Part shown: positions 1 through 20,944 of the stretch, in pieces
Layout of the letters: every line of letters starts with the position of its first letter
Numbering within the stretch: the first letter of the stretch is position 1
DNA from: Tubiluchus corallicola
Taxonomy: Eukaryota; Priapulida; Priapulimorpha; Priapulimorphida; Tubiluchidae
DNA length: 59,382 nt
Reading direction: 5' to 3'
NCBI GenBank assembly: GCA_030141605.1
Contig: JAQGDQ010000217.1
Coordinates: 250,001-309,382 of the forward strand
Position numbers and translations under genes: made by a program
Notes under the pieces: model-generated
The model's database searches: none
What the model was told of the DNA's origin: nothing
The model's input: the letters and a program-made list of their open reading frames with translations, nothing else

Positions 1-1948
1 TATATCGTGCCTTGTGAACCAGTGAGCCAGTGGTGCTATGTTCTGTTGACAAAGTTGAGCAAAATTAGTTGTTGAATTTTTCATACATGCATAATATTGC
101 AGTATGTGTATGGCCTACAGCCCTACACAGTCACATATTACTGTACATTTCAAGTGTGTGAACTAGCAATGCACTGATTGCTGGTGAAAAGCAATTTATT
201 GCATTATTTTGTGATTGAACTTACTAATGACATTTTTTAAAGGCTGTGACCTATTACATACATTTATTCATTTACTAATGTTTTTTGGAAGTTTCATTTA
301 AATTCTAAATTATCCTAAATCGAACGTTAATGATGAAAATAGCGGGGTCATTCATCATCTGTTTTCATTCTGTAATTTTTTTATTAATGTATTGTCATAA
401 TGTTATTACTCTTTATTTTTGCATACATAGACTTATTCTTAGCTAAATCACAAATAATAGCTGCCATCAGTTGTACTTACTCACCAATTGGTTTTCACGG
501 GGCTCATTTTCTTAAATCTCAAGTTAGAACTGTGGCATAAAAATTTTCTGATTCCTATGACTCATTTTTATTCGCTTATATGTGGCCAAATCTCCAGATA
601 ATAGCCATGCAATCATGCATAATATAAGTGAATATTACCAACATGATATCAGCTGTGCATTCAATCAATTCTTAACAAAGGAGCTTTCACTATAATGTGA
701 CTGGATAAATATTGAACCTTAGTTGTCTGGCAGCCTGTGTCAGCCATATGCTGATGCAGTTAAATGGGCTAGTAGTTTTTTATACAGTTAACAAGCTGAT
801 ATTTAGCCTTTAACAGTAGTATCTACTACTATTGTTAAATGTTGTGGCCCGACAAGATCTTAGCTTATTTTTAACAGTAATGTTCTACATTAGACATGTA
901 GCTGGTTTCTTAGCCATGCTCAAGTTGTGCACAGATCCATTTGCAGTATGGTAGGGGTCAGTCTCACAGAGAAAGTCACCCAGAAGCAAATTTCCCAGGC
1001 TCCACCCTTTGTTTGTTAACGATGCTTAGCATTGCCTAAATTTGGTTGGTATTACAAACATGTGTTTGTTCCTATTTTCATAGAAAGCAACAGTCTTTCT
1101 GCATTAGATGTAGATACTGCTGTAAGAGTTGTACATGCTTTTTGAACACCTTAGAAGCATCTGAGTTAGTATTTTACATTAACTTGGCTCTGTAACTATT
1201 TTGCCATACCTTAAACAATAGCACGTATTTCAAATTTTTGCTTTATTTGTCAACGTAGTAGTTATCACTCATCACATTAATGTGCTTAGTGACTCACACT
1301 TTATAACAGAGGAGTAATCATTTTATTATTATAGACCTGTGCTGATCATAAATTCAGATTTATGGCAGTTTTAAGTTCATTACCATATGGAACGTACTAC
1401 AAGGAGTAATAACATGTGCTTTGCAAGTCAGGAGAGGAAGCGATCACTTTAAGTTGACGCAAAAAGCAATTTGCAATTTGTTGCTTTGATTTATCATGTT
1501 TAAATGCCTAGAATTAACTTCCTTACTCAATTTTCTACTAATACTTGTGCCATTGACATGTAGTATTTTTTTCACTGTTGGCTGGAAAAACTTTTGCTTG
1601 AGATTGTATGCAGTTACTTTAAATAGGCAAAAAATTAAGTTTTTAGATTTAACTGAAAAAAAATGCCATTTAAGAAAGGCAGGTCAAGTATCTATTATAG
1701 TTTTCTGTAAATTGCGAATTAAAAGCATTAGTTATTAATTCTGATCTTTTAAGTTTACCCTTAGGCTTATGTATTGCCAAGCTTGAATGCGGTGGATGCT
1801 TGTGCTATTTCTATATCATTAATAAGGTTATTTACTGTTTGTCAAAATTGACGATGTCAGATAAATATTTTCGAGATTAATATTTGCCAAATGTCCCTAA
1901 TTTTTTTCTATTTTATTTTTTATTGCAGTATTTATTTTTCATATGTAG
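1..1948 (+). other. SPAST: Presumed spastin intron 1 (5' end outside window)
   Basis: This AT-rich stretch lies before the MIT exon. I looked for the first MIT helix and the N-terminal hydrophobic hairpin that precede this exon in other spastins and did not find them. A short frame at 1496-1738 contains a hydrophobic run but no MIT-helix signature and no convincing splice context, so I leave it out. Confidence 0.6.
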
Positions 1949-10476
<8,528 letters not shown>

Positions 10477-12704
10477 ATGAGCAGTAAATATAATAATCAG
10501 AATTATTTATCTGAAAAAATGTTATGTACACTTAATTTGCCTGTTGCATCTCGTGAACAATCAGAGCACAGCCGATATTAACAGTGGTGTTCATACTATT
10601 TTCAGAATTTTGCCAGCTCATTTCTGAGTTGGTGTGGCAATTTATATGCTATTAATGCTTGTTAACTTTTCTACTAAATCAGCCAATTTTAAACCGATGG
10701 TGGAACTTTGACCCATTGGTGTTGGATAAAGGACATATGGGGATTAAAAAATAATCAAATTAATGCCAATGGCATTCTGACTTTTCCTGCATAATTTTAA
10801 TTTAATTTTGATAGTGTTACTAGTAAATACTTGCTAATAAATTGTTATTTGTAATTTACTAGTATGTAATTATACACACAGGCAAAAATAGGTGATTTGT
10901 TATAAGCTGATGCTGAACATAACTGCTTCAAACTTGTCAAGATGCTCATAATAAAATGTGCAAAGCTTCACAAAGAGTATCTGCGGGATTGTTTGTGGAG
11001 GAACTAACTGGTAAAGGTTATAGTGTGTATGACAATATTTGTACTACAAGATTTGGCCAGTCAGCAACTGAATGAAACACAAAGAATTACCGGGGTTCTG
11101 AGTAATTTTTGTGTTAAGTGGCAGTTTAAGCGATATGTTCAGATGGTTCAGTTACTGAATATGCTTTAAGATCTCTATTAATTCGTGTACGGGAAATGTA
11201 TTTTGAATTTTGCCAACATTTTTGCTCGTTCTTGTCTGTAGTAAATTATTTTCCGTGATATATAGTATGATGTATATCAAAAGCAATTACCTCGTTTGTT
11301 AAGAATTATTTTTTCAGCCAATTACTTATTCATTATTAAGACAAAGAAGGCAGTTTCAGAAATGTAACAAGGATAGCATTAAATGCTGTAAAGATAATCA
11401 TATGTCAGTTTCTATTATAGGCAGTTACGCACACATTAGGTGTACATAACTGTATCATCGAAAGCAAGTAACAGTAGCCCATTAGTTATTGTATTTGCAG
11501 CTGCTATTTATGTGGGACTTTAGACTGTAGTAATGGATGAACGGTAGAAAATTTAAAATGGAATGTTTAACAAGGTACTTTTTATAAGGCTGAGAAATTC
11601 CATTTATATATGTCGACTTTTTTGTTACTTGTATTTTATGTTTTGGTTAATATTATTAGAGTGTTTTTGAGATTCCTTTATTATGTTTTTATTCTTATTG
11701 TGATATAATTGATTTGTAAATAATTTGTGCTGTAAATGTGTTCTAACAAAGCACTTTTAGACTTACATGAAGACAGCATCATGAATTTTTTATGACTTGA
11801 TGTGCAACTAAGTTAAAGGTAACATTGATTTTGTTTTTCTTTTCTTTTGTAAGTGTGTATGTGAAGAAAAGAAGCTAAAGAAGTTAGAAATGGACATGTA
11901 AAATTTTGGCATTTTTGTGCAAAATGACAGCCAGAAATTTACATTTTTTGCATTGCGAAATTTGTTATATCTGCTTAGCTTACAGGAAGTGTCAGTTCAT
12001 TTTTGCATTTCTGTTCCATTTTTTTAAACTGTTGTAACTTGTTTGTGGCCACTGAAAGTATTATTGCTTAACTAACGGATTGTAAATTTACGTTGTGCTT
12101 TAACTGATTGATGTTGTATTTTGTGTATAATAAGGTAACAAAACAATATGAGCTTGAAATTTTAACTACTTAAAAGACAAGATTAGCAAATTCACATTCA
12201 GGCGAAATATGCCAATTGAAATTTTTTATCATCTACATGTGAATTGCTCTACTCAATTGTAAATGTGAATTATGTAAATTACTAAAAAAATTTTATACTG
12301 CCTGAGTCTCAAACAAAGTGCAGCTATTAGAGAGTCACTGTTCCTAGCTGACATAAAATTATCCAATGAATATTTTAACGCGCTGCATAGTTTGCTAATT
12401 TTCTCCTGTAATCACTTGTACATTAGTGCCCTTTACTTCAGGTCATGACACTGTTTTTCGAGCAAACCCAGTAAGATAAAAGCTGTAGTTGATGGGCAAG
12501 CAATGTAACTTGGAGAATAACACAATTGCAAATTTTTCGTTAACACTTGCTAACATGGTAATTATCGATTACATTTGGTAATTATTGACAATTGCTATTC
12601 TGTCTGTCTGTAAAAATGTACCCTATGCCAGTGTTTAGTGTACAATTTCGTCACATTCTTCTGTAGTAAGTTGTTACCCAAGCAATAGCAGTTTTTTCAA
12701 TAAA
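10477..12704 (+). other. SPAST: Spastin 3' UTR (probable extent)
   Basis: No other gene is visible between the stop codon and the AATAAA at 12699-12704. AATAAA also occurs at 10950-10955, so a shorter 3' UTR is possible. The end point is inferred; transcript data would decide it. Confidence 0.45.
12699..12704 (+). terminator. Candidate polyadenylation signal for spastin
   Basis: A canonical AATAAA, followed by a T-rich stretch about 10-30 bases on (ttgcttcatttcttttatt), the usual context of a cleavage site. It is one of several AATAAA motifs downstream of the stop, so its use is inferred. Confidence 0.4.
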
Positions 12705-13024
12705 CTTTAAAATGTTGCTTCATTTCTTTTATTCCAACCATCTTTCTTGTTAATTGCATGAAAAGTAAAAACATTGCTTTCAGATCAGAGTTGCTGTAAC
12801 ACAACGAGGGGTAGGAAAGAAGTTAATATATTTTAGACTAATTTAATATTTTCTAATTCAGTAGGTTACGATATGGAGTACTGAAAGTGTAACATTGAAT
12901 TGAGGTCAAGACAGTCAGAGTTAAAAATTTCCCACTATTAAACAATCCAGTTACGTTTTATGGATGAGGTGGCATAATTACGATTGTATGTCGTTTCGCC
13001 AGGTCACGATTAGCCAGTGGGTCA

Positions 13025-13109
13025 TTTCGCCAGTCTCGTTTCATCAGTCTACCATTTCGCCAGTCTATCATGTCGCCAGTCTATCTTTTCGCCAGTCTAT
13101 TATTTTGCC
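13025..13109. repeat. 16-bp tandem repeat (about 5 units)
   Basis: Units follow the pattern TTTCGCCAGTCTATCA. They start at 13025 (14-base variant), 13039, 13055, 13071 and 13087, with a partial unit from 13103. Related looser copies appear just upstream (from about 12992). The open frame across it is only a product of the periodicity. Confidence 0.85.
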
Positions 13110-13388
13110 TGTAAGCATCTCCAAAAGCAATATTAACGGTCTGGTTTCTTGTCAGAATGTGAAGTAACTATTTCTCAAAGAATTTGAATTTGTTTCATCT
13201 GGTAGCAAGTAGAAGATTGAGATTATTAAACTCTCGAGGTAAGTAAAGCGGGTCTGACTCTAACAGATACAGATTGTAGCTAACGTCATGATTGCGAATT
13301 TTTGACTTAACAGCAATACTGGAATACTAAAATGCATCATTGAAGTACTGTACCAGGCTAAGCCACCACTTCTAGATTTATCAGAATC

Positions 13389-13580
13389 TTACGGGCGATC
13401 ACTTAATTCTAGCACAAGTAAAGTTGGGAATCTGTTTTCAATAGTACTTTCCAACCAGGTCTCAGCTAGACCAATAACTTTAATCGATGCCTTAATTTCT
13501 ACACTGATTAAGATATCTTCTGGTTGGGCGAAATTGTGAAATTTATCTAGTTTACTTGACAACAGATCCCACTTGTTCAA
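13389..13580 (-). mobile_element. LINE endonuclease fragment (degenerate)
   Basis: The minus strand encodes IKVIGLAETWLESTI, which resembles the GLTETWL motif region of APE-type endonucleases of non-LTR retrotransposons, preceded by a typical helical stretch (LLSSKLDKFHNF). No further endonuclease motifs follow in frame, so this is a short relic. The match rests on one motif; similarity search with the 63-residue frame would settle it. Confidence 0.5.
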
Positions 13581-13860
13581 CTTGTCACTGTTGGCAAATG
13601 TGCCTTAATATTTTAATGCAGTATGGTTACATGTTTGACAAAATTTTACTCGCGTACATGCCCTTTTGCTTCTGTTTTAGAATGATTTTTGTCATTGTTG
13701 ATGTTGCTGGGTCTATTAAGTCTGCTTTTGAGATTTTCTTTGAAACTATTAGCAATTTTTTATGCTAAAGAATTCAGCTTTCTTGCATATCGTAAAGTTT
13801 CCTTCATTGATAATTACTTTGTGGAAAAATGGGGTTTTTATGGTTGTATTCCCTTAATCC

Positions 13861-14090
13861 CTATCTTTTCTCACCAGTCCGCCTGGTAGATATATTATCT
13901 GTCAGCTGGTAAACCCGTGGGAATCATTTTTTCTTGGCTCAGTATGCGTTTCTTGAGCATAACAGGTCTTTTATGTCAGTGGGTTGCTAACGCTATCCTG
14001 ACAACCCACCCCATTTACCCGGGCTTGGGACCGGCACTTAGTTCAGCTGGATTGCTGCCTCAGTGGTTGGGTAAACAGCAGTAAAGTATA
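13861..14090 (-). mobile_element. Probable repeat fragment, comparatively GC-rich
   Basis: This block contains aagtgccggtcccaagcccg on the minus strand and is noticeably richer in G and C than its surroundings. It looks like the non-coding part of a retroelement and lies upstream, on the same strand, of the endonuclease scrap at 13389-13580, so the two may be one element. No coding relic and no ends are seen. Confidence 0.3.
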
Positions 14091-17000
14091 TTCAAAAGTA
14101 AATGCATGGCTGATCACCATTATTAGAGATGGGCAAACTGACCGCAAGATAAAACCTGTTATTCAATCGGAAAACTCTGCAAAAAATACTAAGCATCAAC
14201 AAGTAAACATAATTCTTCCGAAGCTATAGGCTGACAAATAATGTGCGATGATAGTTTTCAGAATACAAAATTCTTTTAAAAATTAACACAACACGGAAAG
14301 TTTTTGTGCATAATCAGACGACAAGCTAGCAGTGCAGTGACATAATTAATTATTATGAAATGAACAGAGACAAATAAATGAAAATGTAATGTAATCTACT
14401 AATCTAATCAAGTTGGTATTTGTCACACTTATACGATTTTAAAAGAACCAAAAGTTTATTTTATAAACAACGCTGTAAGTATATCATATACTGCACTAAA
14501 ACAAACTGCACTGAATAGAAATCGTAAATCGTTCTCGCTTGGATACGTCTTGTCAATTATCAACAGATAGCTCAATGCCAATGATCGCAAAATAAAAACA
14601 TTGAGTACATTAGGATTTATTAATCAAATTAATATGCGTTGTATGATATAATTACTGACAGTAGTGAAGTAATGCACGCATCCGTAAGTTTTTGTTTTAC
14701 TTTTTGCCCATAATTTATCGTTTTGAGTAAATAAAAGCAAAAATTTGAAAAACCATGCGGCTGCTTTGCGGTTTGTGTATTCATCTTTTCTGATAAATGT
14801 AAGTAAATTTGTTGAAGGGAAAAGCAATATCTAATTTTGTACTTTTGTTCAAAGTAATCCGTGGTCTAAAATAATTAGAAAGGGTTTGTATATTTTCGGG
14901 CGACATGTGTTAAAAATTAGTAGGTTAATACTAATAGATGCAAATAATTATTTTTTCTTGTAATTATATACAGTAATATTAAGAATATAAACAAAATGCG
15001 TTACTAATAGCTTAGGGAAAAACGGTAAAGGTTAGCAAATCAGCCACCCTTGTAGTTAAAGTTAATAGAACTTTGAAAGAAAATCTAGCGACTATTTAAA
15101 TCTAGGTATTTTGCACGCTTAACTTGAGCTCATTTGTCTTATCTGGTTTAACAAATGTACGTAGAGAAAACTTAATGCGGGTATATACAGTACTTCCTCT
15201 TTAAAGGGGGAATATCACCAAAATAAATTTGAGCTTGAATAACACGCAATTACATATATGTAAATCGTTCTTCCCGAAAATTTAATGTTTAAGAATCTTT
15301 GGCAAAAGTTCGGATAAAATTGTGTACAAAACGAAAATTTGACTAGGCTATCATTGAGCATGGACCTGCGGCTGCACCTGTGGTGGCAAAAATTGTCGTA
15401 TTGCAGATGAGACTTGGCATAAGTCACAAGAGGAGAACGCCTACGCTGTACGCGCTATACACAACACTGTTTGAGTATTTGTTTGCACCAGCAAGCAGCG
15501 TCAGCATACAGTACTTTTTATGCCGTTTATACATTGTGACGGTATCTCAGTATACTATAGTATATACTACAGTATACTATACCAAACACTAGCTTATTGT
15601 GGATTGAATGCTTGGTCTTATTGAAGAATAGCCGTGGAGTGTGTTACGCTAGGATTGAGCAATTAGACGGGCTGTTCGATGCAGCAGTCAGACGGAAAGT
15701 GTCGGAATATGAAGTCAAAATATAAAAAATTTTACTTAGTTTCCAATGAGCAACAGAAAATTATTGAAGCAATTAAAGCACAATCTAAAAAAGCTGGATT
15801 CATGCTTACAAACTGCTGCGACTTGATCTGTGTGTTTTAATTTCTCGGCTGTTTGCTTTGCAACGCAAGTTTAGAACATGACGAACTCTAGTGTTAAAAA
15901 CATTGTGCTTACACTTTGGACAGATTTAGTCAGATGCAGTTTTTGGTAGTGTCTTTTTTAATTAGTTTCATTTTAAGCCCAAGTGCATAGTTTATCGAGC
16001 AGTTTAGTCATCTCGCGATTTGTATCCATTTCAATAAAAATATCAGAATTACATTACGTAGTGCAATTTTTTGTATTTATGACGTTTCTTCTTCCTGAAT
16101 TTTGAATATTAAATAAAAAAAGACATTGCAAATCATAAATTATGTTAAACCTTACAGCATAAACAATGAGTTCAGTATATTTGGTAATTTGTATAGAACA
16201 AAGAGCGTTGTACTACATTATTTTGTACTACATGCACTTTTTCAACTGTGTAATAGAATGAGTGTCAGAATAACCTTGCTTGAAATAGCACAATAAATAA
16301 TTATTTTGTCATTGAACCAGATTATATTGTTATTTTTTATTTTGTAAAAGTGGATAATAATATGTTAATAATAAATGCATTATTATCATTAATTTTTACT
16401 TCAGTCCAACTGACCACAAGAATTTTATTTAATCCTAATAATATTGCTGTGTAAAAATGAACACAACATGTTGTTGTCATATAAAAACAAAAGCTAATGA
16501 ACAACAGTTAAAGTTCTGGTTGATATTAAAAGTCTTACCGATTTAACTGACTGAAACATGACAAAGTTAAAAATGTTCATATATGTTTAATCACTACTGC
16601 TACAGCTAATATGTTATGGTCCTGTGACCATGGGTTTCACATATTTTTTGTCAAGGCTGATAAAATGAAGCTGTCACTAAAAATTGTCTCACTAACTTTA
16701 TAATTATGCTTCAGTGAGTTTCTCTGTGTTACAAACTCATTAATTCTTCTAGTAGAATGAAGTTATTGTATCGGACTTGTTTTACAAAAAAAACTTTTTG
16801 TTACCAAGACGCGCACTTTTTCAGCTTGTATTGCTGACAATGTTTTCAATCAATGCCACAAGAATTTTCACAATATGCTTTAGGTCTACTTTTGCTCAAT
16901 GATTGTTTACACGTCTATTAGAATATACCATAATGGACCTATAACTTTCGACAGTAGTAAAATATATCACTTTTGCAGAATTTGATAGAAACATGTGAAT

Positions 17001-17473
17001 GAGCGCAATGACAATCGTTTCTATCAGCTGACTACCTATCTGACTCAAGGTCAAATCCTGTAGTGTAGTAATAATGGCTTTATTTTTAGCCCAGTTGTGT
17101 ACGAGAGTATCACAACAAAAACTGCGGGTACACTGTCTGCTACATCATTAGCAGAGCTGCGCTAGTTCAATTTTTTCACCGGGAAGGATGTAAGTGCAGC
17201 TCTACGGCGTTTCTCGCGAGATACAAAAAAATTAATTACACTTTAATTAGACAACATACTGCTAAAAAAATGCGCCAAGTTGCTCATGGGTAAGACAACT
17301 GTAAAATAAGTTTAACTTGATTTTCATGATATTCTCCTTTAAACAGCTGGCCAGTCGGCGTCGTGGTATAGAACATTCAGAAAATAATTGCCATTATGAA
17401 AGTGGCAAGTTCATGTTGATGTAGTCTAATAATTTTAACTCAAACTGTTCAACTTCACTGTTTTTCGCGTAGT
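14091..17473. other. Intergenic, no gene recognised
   Basis: AT-rich DNA with only short frames and no protein family signature. A cluster of short palindromes of the TATACTATAGTATA type lies at 15551-15585. Otherwise I see nothing that supports a gene or a bounded transposon. Confidence 0.5.
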
Positions 17474-17864
17474 TAGGGATGCACCGGATCCAGTTTTGCT
17501 GGTTCCAGATTGGATGCAGATCTGTATGTGTCGGAGCAAGTTACAGATCTGCAAATTAATGTAGACAATATTTCATTTATTTTGCCATTTGCTCATGTGG
17601 TGGCATCATCTGTTCATTTTCAGGATGACTGAATAGTTTTAAGTAGAAATTCTTTTAAATTGATGTGCTGCAATTTTGAACACTTGATTTGCGCTTCAGT
17701 TCTTTATTACATATACAGCATATAGCGTAATCCCCATTTGTTGGATTTACACTAAAAAAACTGCAACTATGGAAGCAGATGACTCTAAATTTTTGGCATT
17801 TTGTGCATGGGTACATTAAAATTACTGGATTTTGGGATCCAGAACTGAATCAGGCACTTCCCTA
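17474..17864. mobile_element. Degenerate hAT-type MITE
   Basis: The left end TAGGGATGCACCGGATCCAG and the reverse complement of the right end TAGGGAAGTGCCTGATTCAG agree at 15 of 20 positions. TAGGGATGCACC is a common hAT terminal motif. The 391-bp interior has no transposase relic. The flanking 8 bases (cgcgtagt and aatgtaaa) do not match, so the target duplication has decayed or the ends are slightly misplaced. Confidence 0.55.
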
Positions 17865-19667
17865 AATGTAAACATTTTTTGTACTGGAAATGTTTGTGAA
17901 TTGTTTGAAGAAGCCATTGCACAGCATTTTTCGGCACGTGATTACTTAAAGCCTTGTTGGTAGCACGTTTTTTGCCATCCCTTTCCTTCTGTTTGTCATT
18001 ATGTTAACCATACTAAATAACTAGAGGAAAGTAGAAGGGTCTGAATATGGTATCTTCCTGCAGTGATCTTGCCGTGCTGTTATAATAAGGCTATTTAGTG
18101 AAATGTTGCCCTCACTATGCTAGTTGACTTATGCAAAATGTTGGAACGAAATATTAAAACCTCGGTTTTACTTTTAACAGGTTTTAACACTCAATTGCAA
18201 GGCCTAACTGAAAGTAGATGGAAGTGGTGGGATGAAACCCATCTCGTTATCAAGGATAATTCTCTATGATGAGTTGCCATTCTAGCAATTAAGTGTCTCT
18301 GTCGCTTCGAATCTGTACGTCCCCCTTGTACAACTAGACCTGTTTCTTAGCGAGATAGTGCCAGGGCAATACGCCCTATGAAACAATTCATTCATCCATC
18401 CGTTGACATGGCTTGGTGTCATTCATCCATTGACCTGGCTTGATAGATGATATTGTTTATAGGAAAACTGGACCCCATCTTAAACTGTAGCTCAAAATAA
18501 TCTACCTTAAAAATACATACTATTTTTTCAAGAATGACTTACGTGAAAGAATTATTAGCAGTAGAATGTAATTTCATGTTATCATGGCCAGCTCTTTGCT
18601 GTTACAAGCTTTTTACCATTTGCTAGTTATATCTTGTGCCTGCATCTTGGAAATGCGTTGCACAAAAACAGGTGATGTACCTCTCAGTTCTAAGGTGTTC
18701 ATTTGTCACATAGTGCACACAGTCAAGAGCTCATTTACTTAAGCAAAGCGGCAAACTTAGAATTTAAATTTTAAACTTAAAATTAAATGTGTTTTTGTAT
18801 ATCACACTGAATGTTGTTCAGTAGCGCTGTGCTTCAATTTTCAATTTTGCAAACACGTGCAGCATGCTCATGGAATGTTTGTTGAAATAATTTTCATTTG
18901 TGATGTCATCACTAGTTGGGCTTGCCTGTTGTTGCTTAAGTTTTTAACCTATTATTTAATTACCAGAAACACTTTGGCATTATTATAGTTCTTGAAATGT
19001 ATACTTTAAATGTATATTTATTTGATATTCTGTCGGGCAGCTTCATTACTGATTTTAGCAGCTAGCTGTTTATTTCATTGAGGGAAGAGTGGGAGGTAGG
19101 ATGTCCAGAACTTGGTTGAGATACCGCTGCCGGTTTAGTAATAATGTTAATAATGAGACAGGATCCATTCCCACCCCACCACCTACATTAAGTAGACTTT
19201 GCCGTTGAGTGCTGGTTTTTAGTTTGCACAGTGTCAAATTGTCTGATTTACAACCATTATGACCTACAGTAACTGTTTATCGTGTATTGCACTGTGCTAG
19301 TATTTTGAAAATTAAATATAGTAAATACTATAGTAACACTAGACATTTGCAGGTAGTATTTTTTATTTAGCAAAGGTAAAGTAATCAGAAATTCACGAAA
19401 AAGGTGTAACTTCAACATCGAATGCTCAGAAATATGAAATTGTTTACCATCGCAGTTTGTTAAGAGATACTGGCCACTGGCAACTGTACATACTTATATC
19501 CCAGACTAATTTTTAGAACTAATAATTCATTGTAACTATTGTGCCAGATAAATGTGTAGTGGTGGTTATACTGACAAAAATATACTTAAACACTTCTTAA
19601 GACTAATCGTAATTTTCAAATGATGTTCTCTGACCTCTTCTTTACAGGTTGGGGAATTGGTAAACCT
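17865..19667. other. Intergenic, mostly unassigned
   Basis: Apart from the dispersed repeat at 18216-18445 I see no gene or bounded element. Short open frames carry no recognisable domains. Confidence 0.5.
18216..18445 (-). repeat. Dispersed repeat, copy 1 (minus orientation)
   Basis: On the minus strand the segment carrying TAGAGAATTATCCTTG followed by a degenerate GATGGGTTTCATCCCACC-like end matches a second copy on the plus strand at 33121-33230. Shared blocks are separated by mismatches and small indels. At 18388-18445 there is also a short internal direct repeat (CATTCATCCAT...TTGAC.TGGCTTG twice). The family is unidentified; a retroelement non-coding end is plausible. Confidence 0.5.
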
Positions 19668-20797
19668 CAAGGCCGGCTCAAGGCATAGGCAAACTAGGCA
19701 ATGCCTAGGGCAGAAAATTTTTGGGAGGAAAATCTATTTGTCCTTTGGAAGCAAAAACATGTGATTTAACTCACAAGTGAATAAATTTTGAGTTTAAACT
19801 TTCTTGAACCAAAATGCTTTAAAATTTGCAAAATACTGCTGCTACATCAGTTAAAGGTCATTTTGCATTTTTATGGATTTCACTTAATATTTAAGCTCTA
19901 GAGCTTTTGGCATGCATGGCATATCTCCAGTCATTCTGTCTCATTTTGATAAAATTAATACATCTGTAATATTTGTAAAATTATAAACAATGCATCATAA
20001 GTGAGACTCAGTAGACTTTAACTCTTTATTTCAATTGAAAGTGAATTGGCTAACAAAATAGACATTAAACAGATAGCAAATGAAAGTTTGCTACAAGAAA
20101 AGCATGGAAGGCCGCATTTTTAAGTTTTAATGATGTATGATGTGATGATCTGCAGGAGCTTAATTGCTAAAAATAAAATCGACTTTGTGCTGTGTATTTT
20201 TATTATAATGCTGCAGCAGCGCCAATCAGTATGTGCGCCTTCTGGACAGATGTCAGATCAGACTTAGATTCACTAATTTGCTGACAGTGCTATTTTCAAG
20301 CCTAAGTTCATTAATGTTAAATATACTATTAACTCGACGGGTGACTTTTCCACCACCAGATTCGCCGAGTAAGGATGGTAACAGATAGGTCAGCTTTATA
20401 TATTATTATAACATACTTACAGTTATTCTGCGCAATCTGTTTGTCAACAAAACAGGCAACAATCGAGTTATGTAGTGGAATGTACTCCATTGTGAGCTCT
20501 TTTAAGATATCAAAGGCGATAATAAACTACAGTGCACTTGTTAAAGTTTATAAGGTTTGGGGAAAAATTCTATAAAATACAAATTCCTACCATAAAAGAT
20601 AATTACTTGTCAGATATAATTAATTAGTTAATTAAAAAACAAATTATTCAAAGCATGAAACTTTAAATTTTTGGTTCAAAAGAAAGAAGAAGGCTTTCAA
20701 GACCCTTAAAATGCAAAAAAGCATTGTCACCCGTGCTCCATTGAGATGAATTTTTCTAGGTTCGCCTTGGGTGATAAATTATCTTGAAACAGCCCTA
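19668..20797 (+). mobile_element. Decayed hAT transposon with 8-bp target duplication
   Basis: The left end starts CAAGGCCGGCTCAAG; the reverse complement of the right end starts TAGGGCTGTTTCAAG, agreeing at 10 of 15 positions. The flanks are GTAAACCT (19660-19667) and ATAAACCT (20798-20805), an 8-bp target duplication with one mismatch, the size expected for hAT. At 20013-20123 one frame encodes FISIESELANKIDIKQIANE, which matches the conserved end of hAT transposases, with a stop codon inside the relic. The 1,130-bp element is therefore a non-autonomous remnant. It sits 27 bp beyond the stop codon of the distal sulfotransferase terminal exon. Confidence 0.8.
20013..20123 (+). pseudogene. 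hAT transposase C-terminal relic
   Basis: Reading from 20013, the frame gives RL, a stop, then LFISIESELANKIDIKQIAN and a short tail to a TAA at 20121-20123. The pattern ISIE.ELA..ID...I...A is the conserved C-terminal end (dimerisation region) of hAT transposases of the ZMYM/FAM200-related kind. The rest of the transposase is missing or unreadable. Confidence 0.65.
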
Positions 20798-20831
20798 ATA
20801 AACCTATTGATAATTTGATATCGTACACACA

Positions 20832-20944
20832 TTAGTTTCCAAAGTCATGTATTAAGCCAGTACCCATCAAATACTTCCCATGTACTTTATCATTTTCTTT
20901 ATTCATTGCTACAGTAAGATGATTCTTCCAGTCTTCTACTTTAC
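20832..20944 (-). CDS. Sulfotransferase terminal exon, distal duplicate
   Basis: A 113-base copy of the terminal exon with the same acceptor gcctag and the same reading frame, ending in TAA at 20832-20834. It differs from the proximal copy at 11 bases, 7 of them changing residues. One change turns the signature RKGKVGDWK into RKGKVEDWK. It could serve as an alternative last exon, or be a decaying duplicate. With 7 replacement and 4 silent changes the sequence does not show strong constraint. Confidence 0.75.

Noticed and set aside
1496-1738. 80-codon frame with a hydrophobic segment, considered as spastin exon 1
   Set aside because: It lacks the first MIT helix and the basic context of the spastin hairpin, and no donor joins it in phase to 1949.
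15551-15585. Cluster of TATACTATAGTATA palindromes as a regulatory site
   Set aside because: Such palindromes are expected in AT-rich simple sequence; nothing else supports a function.
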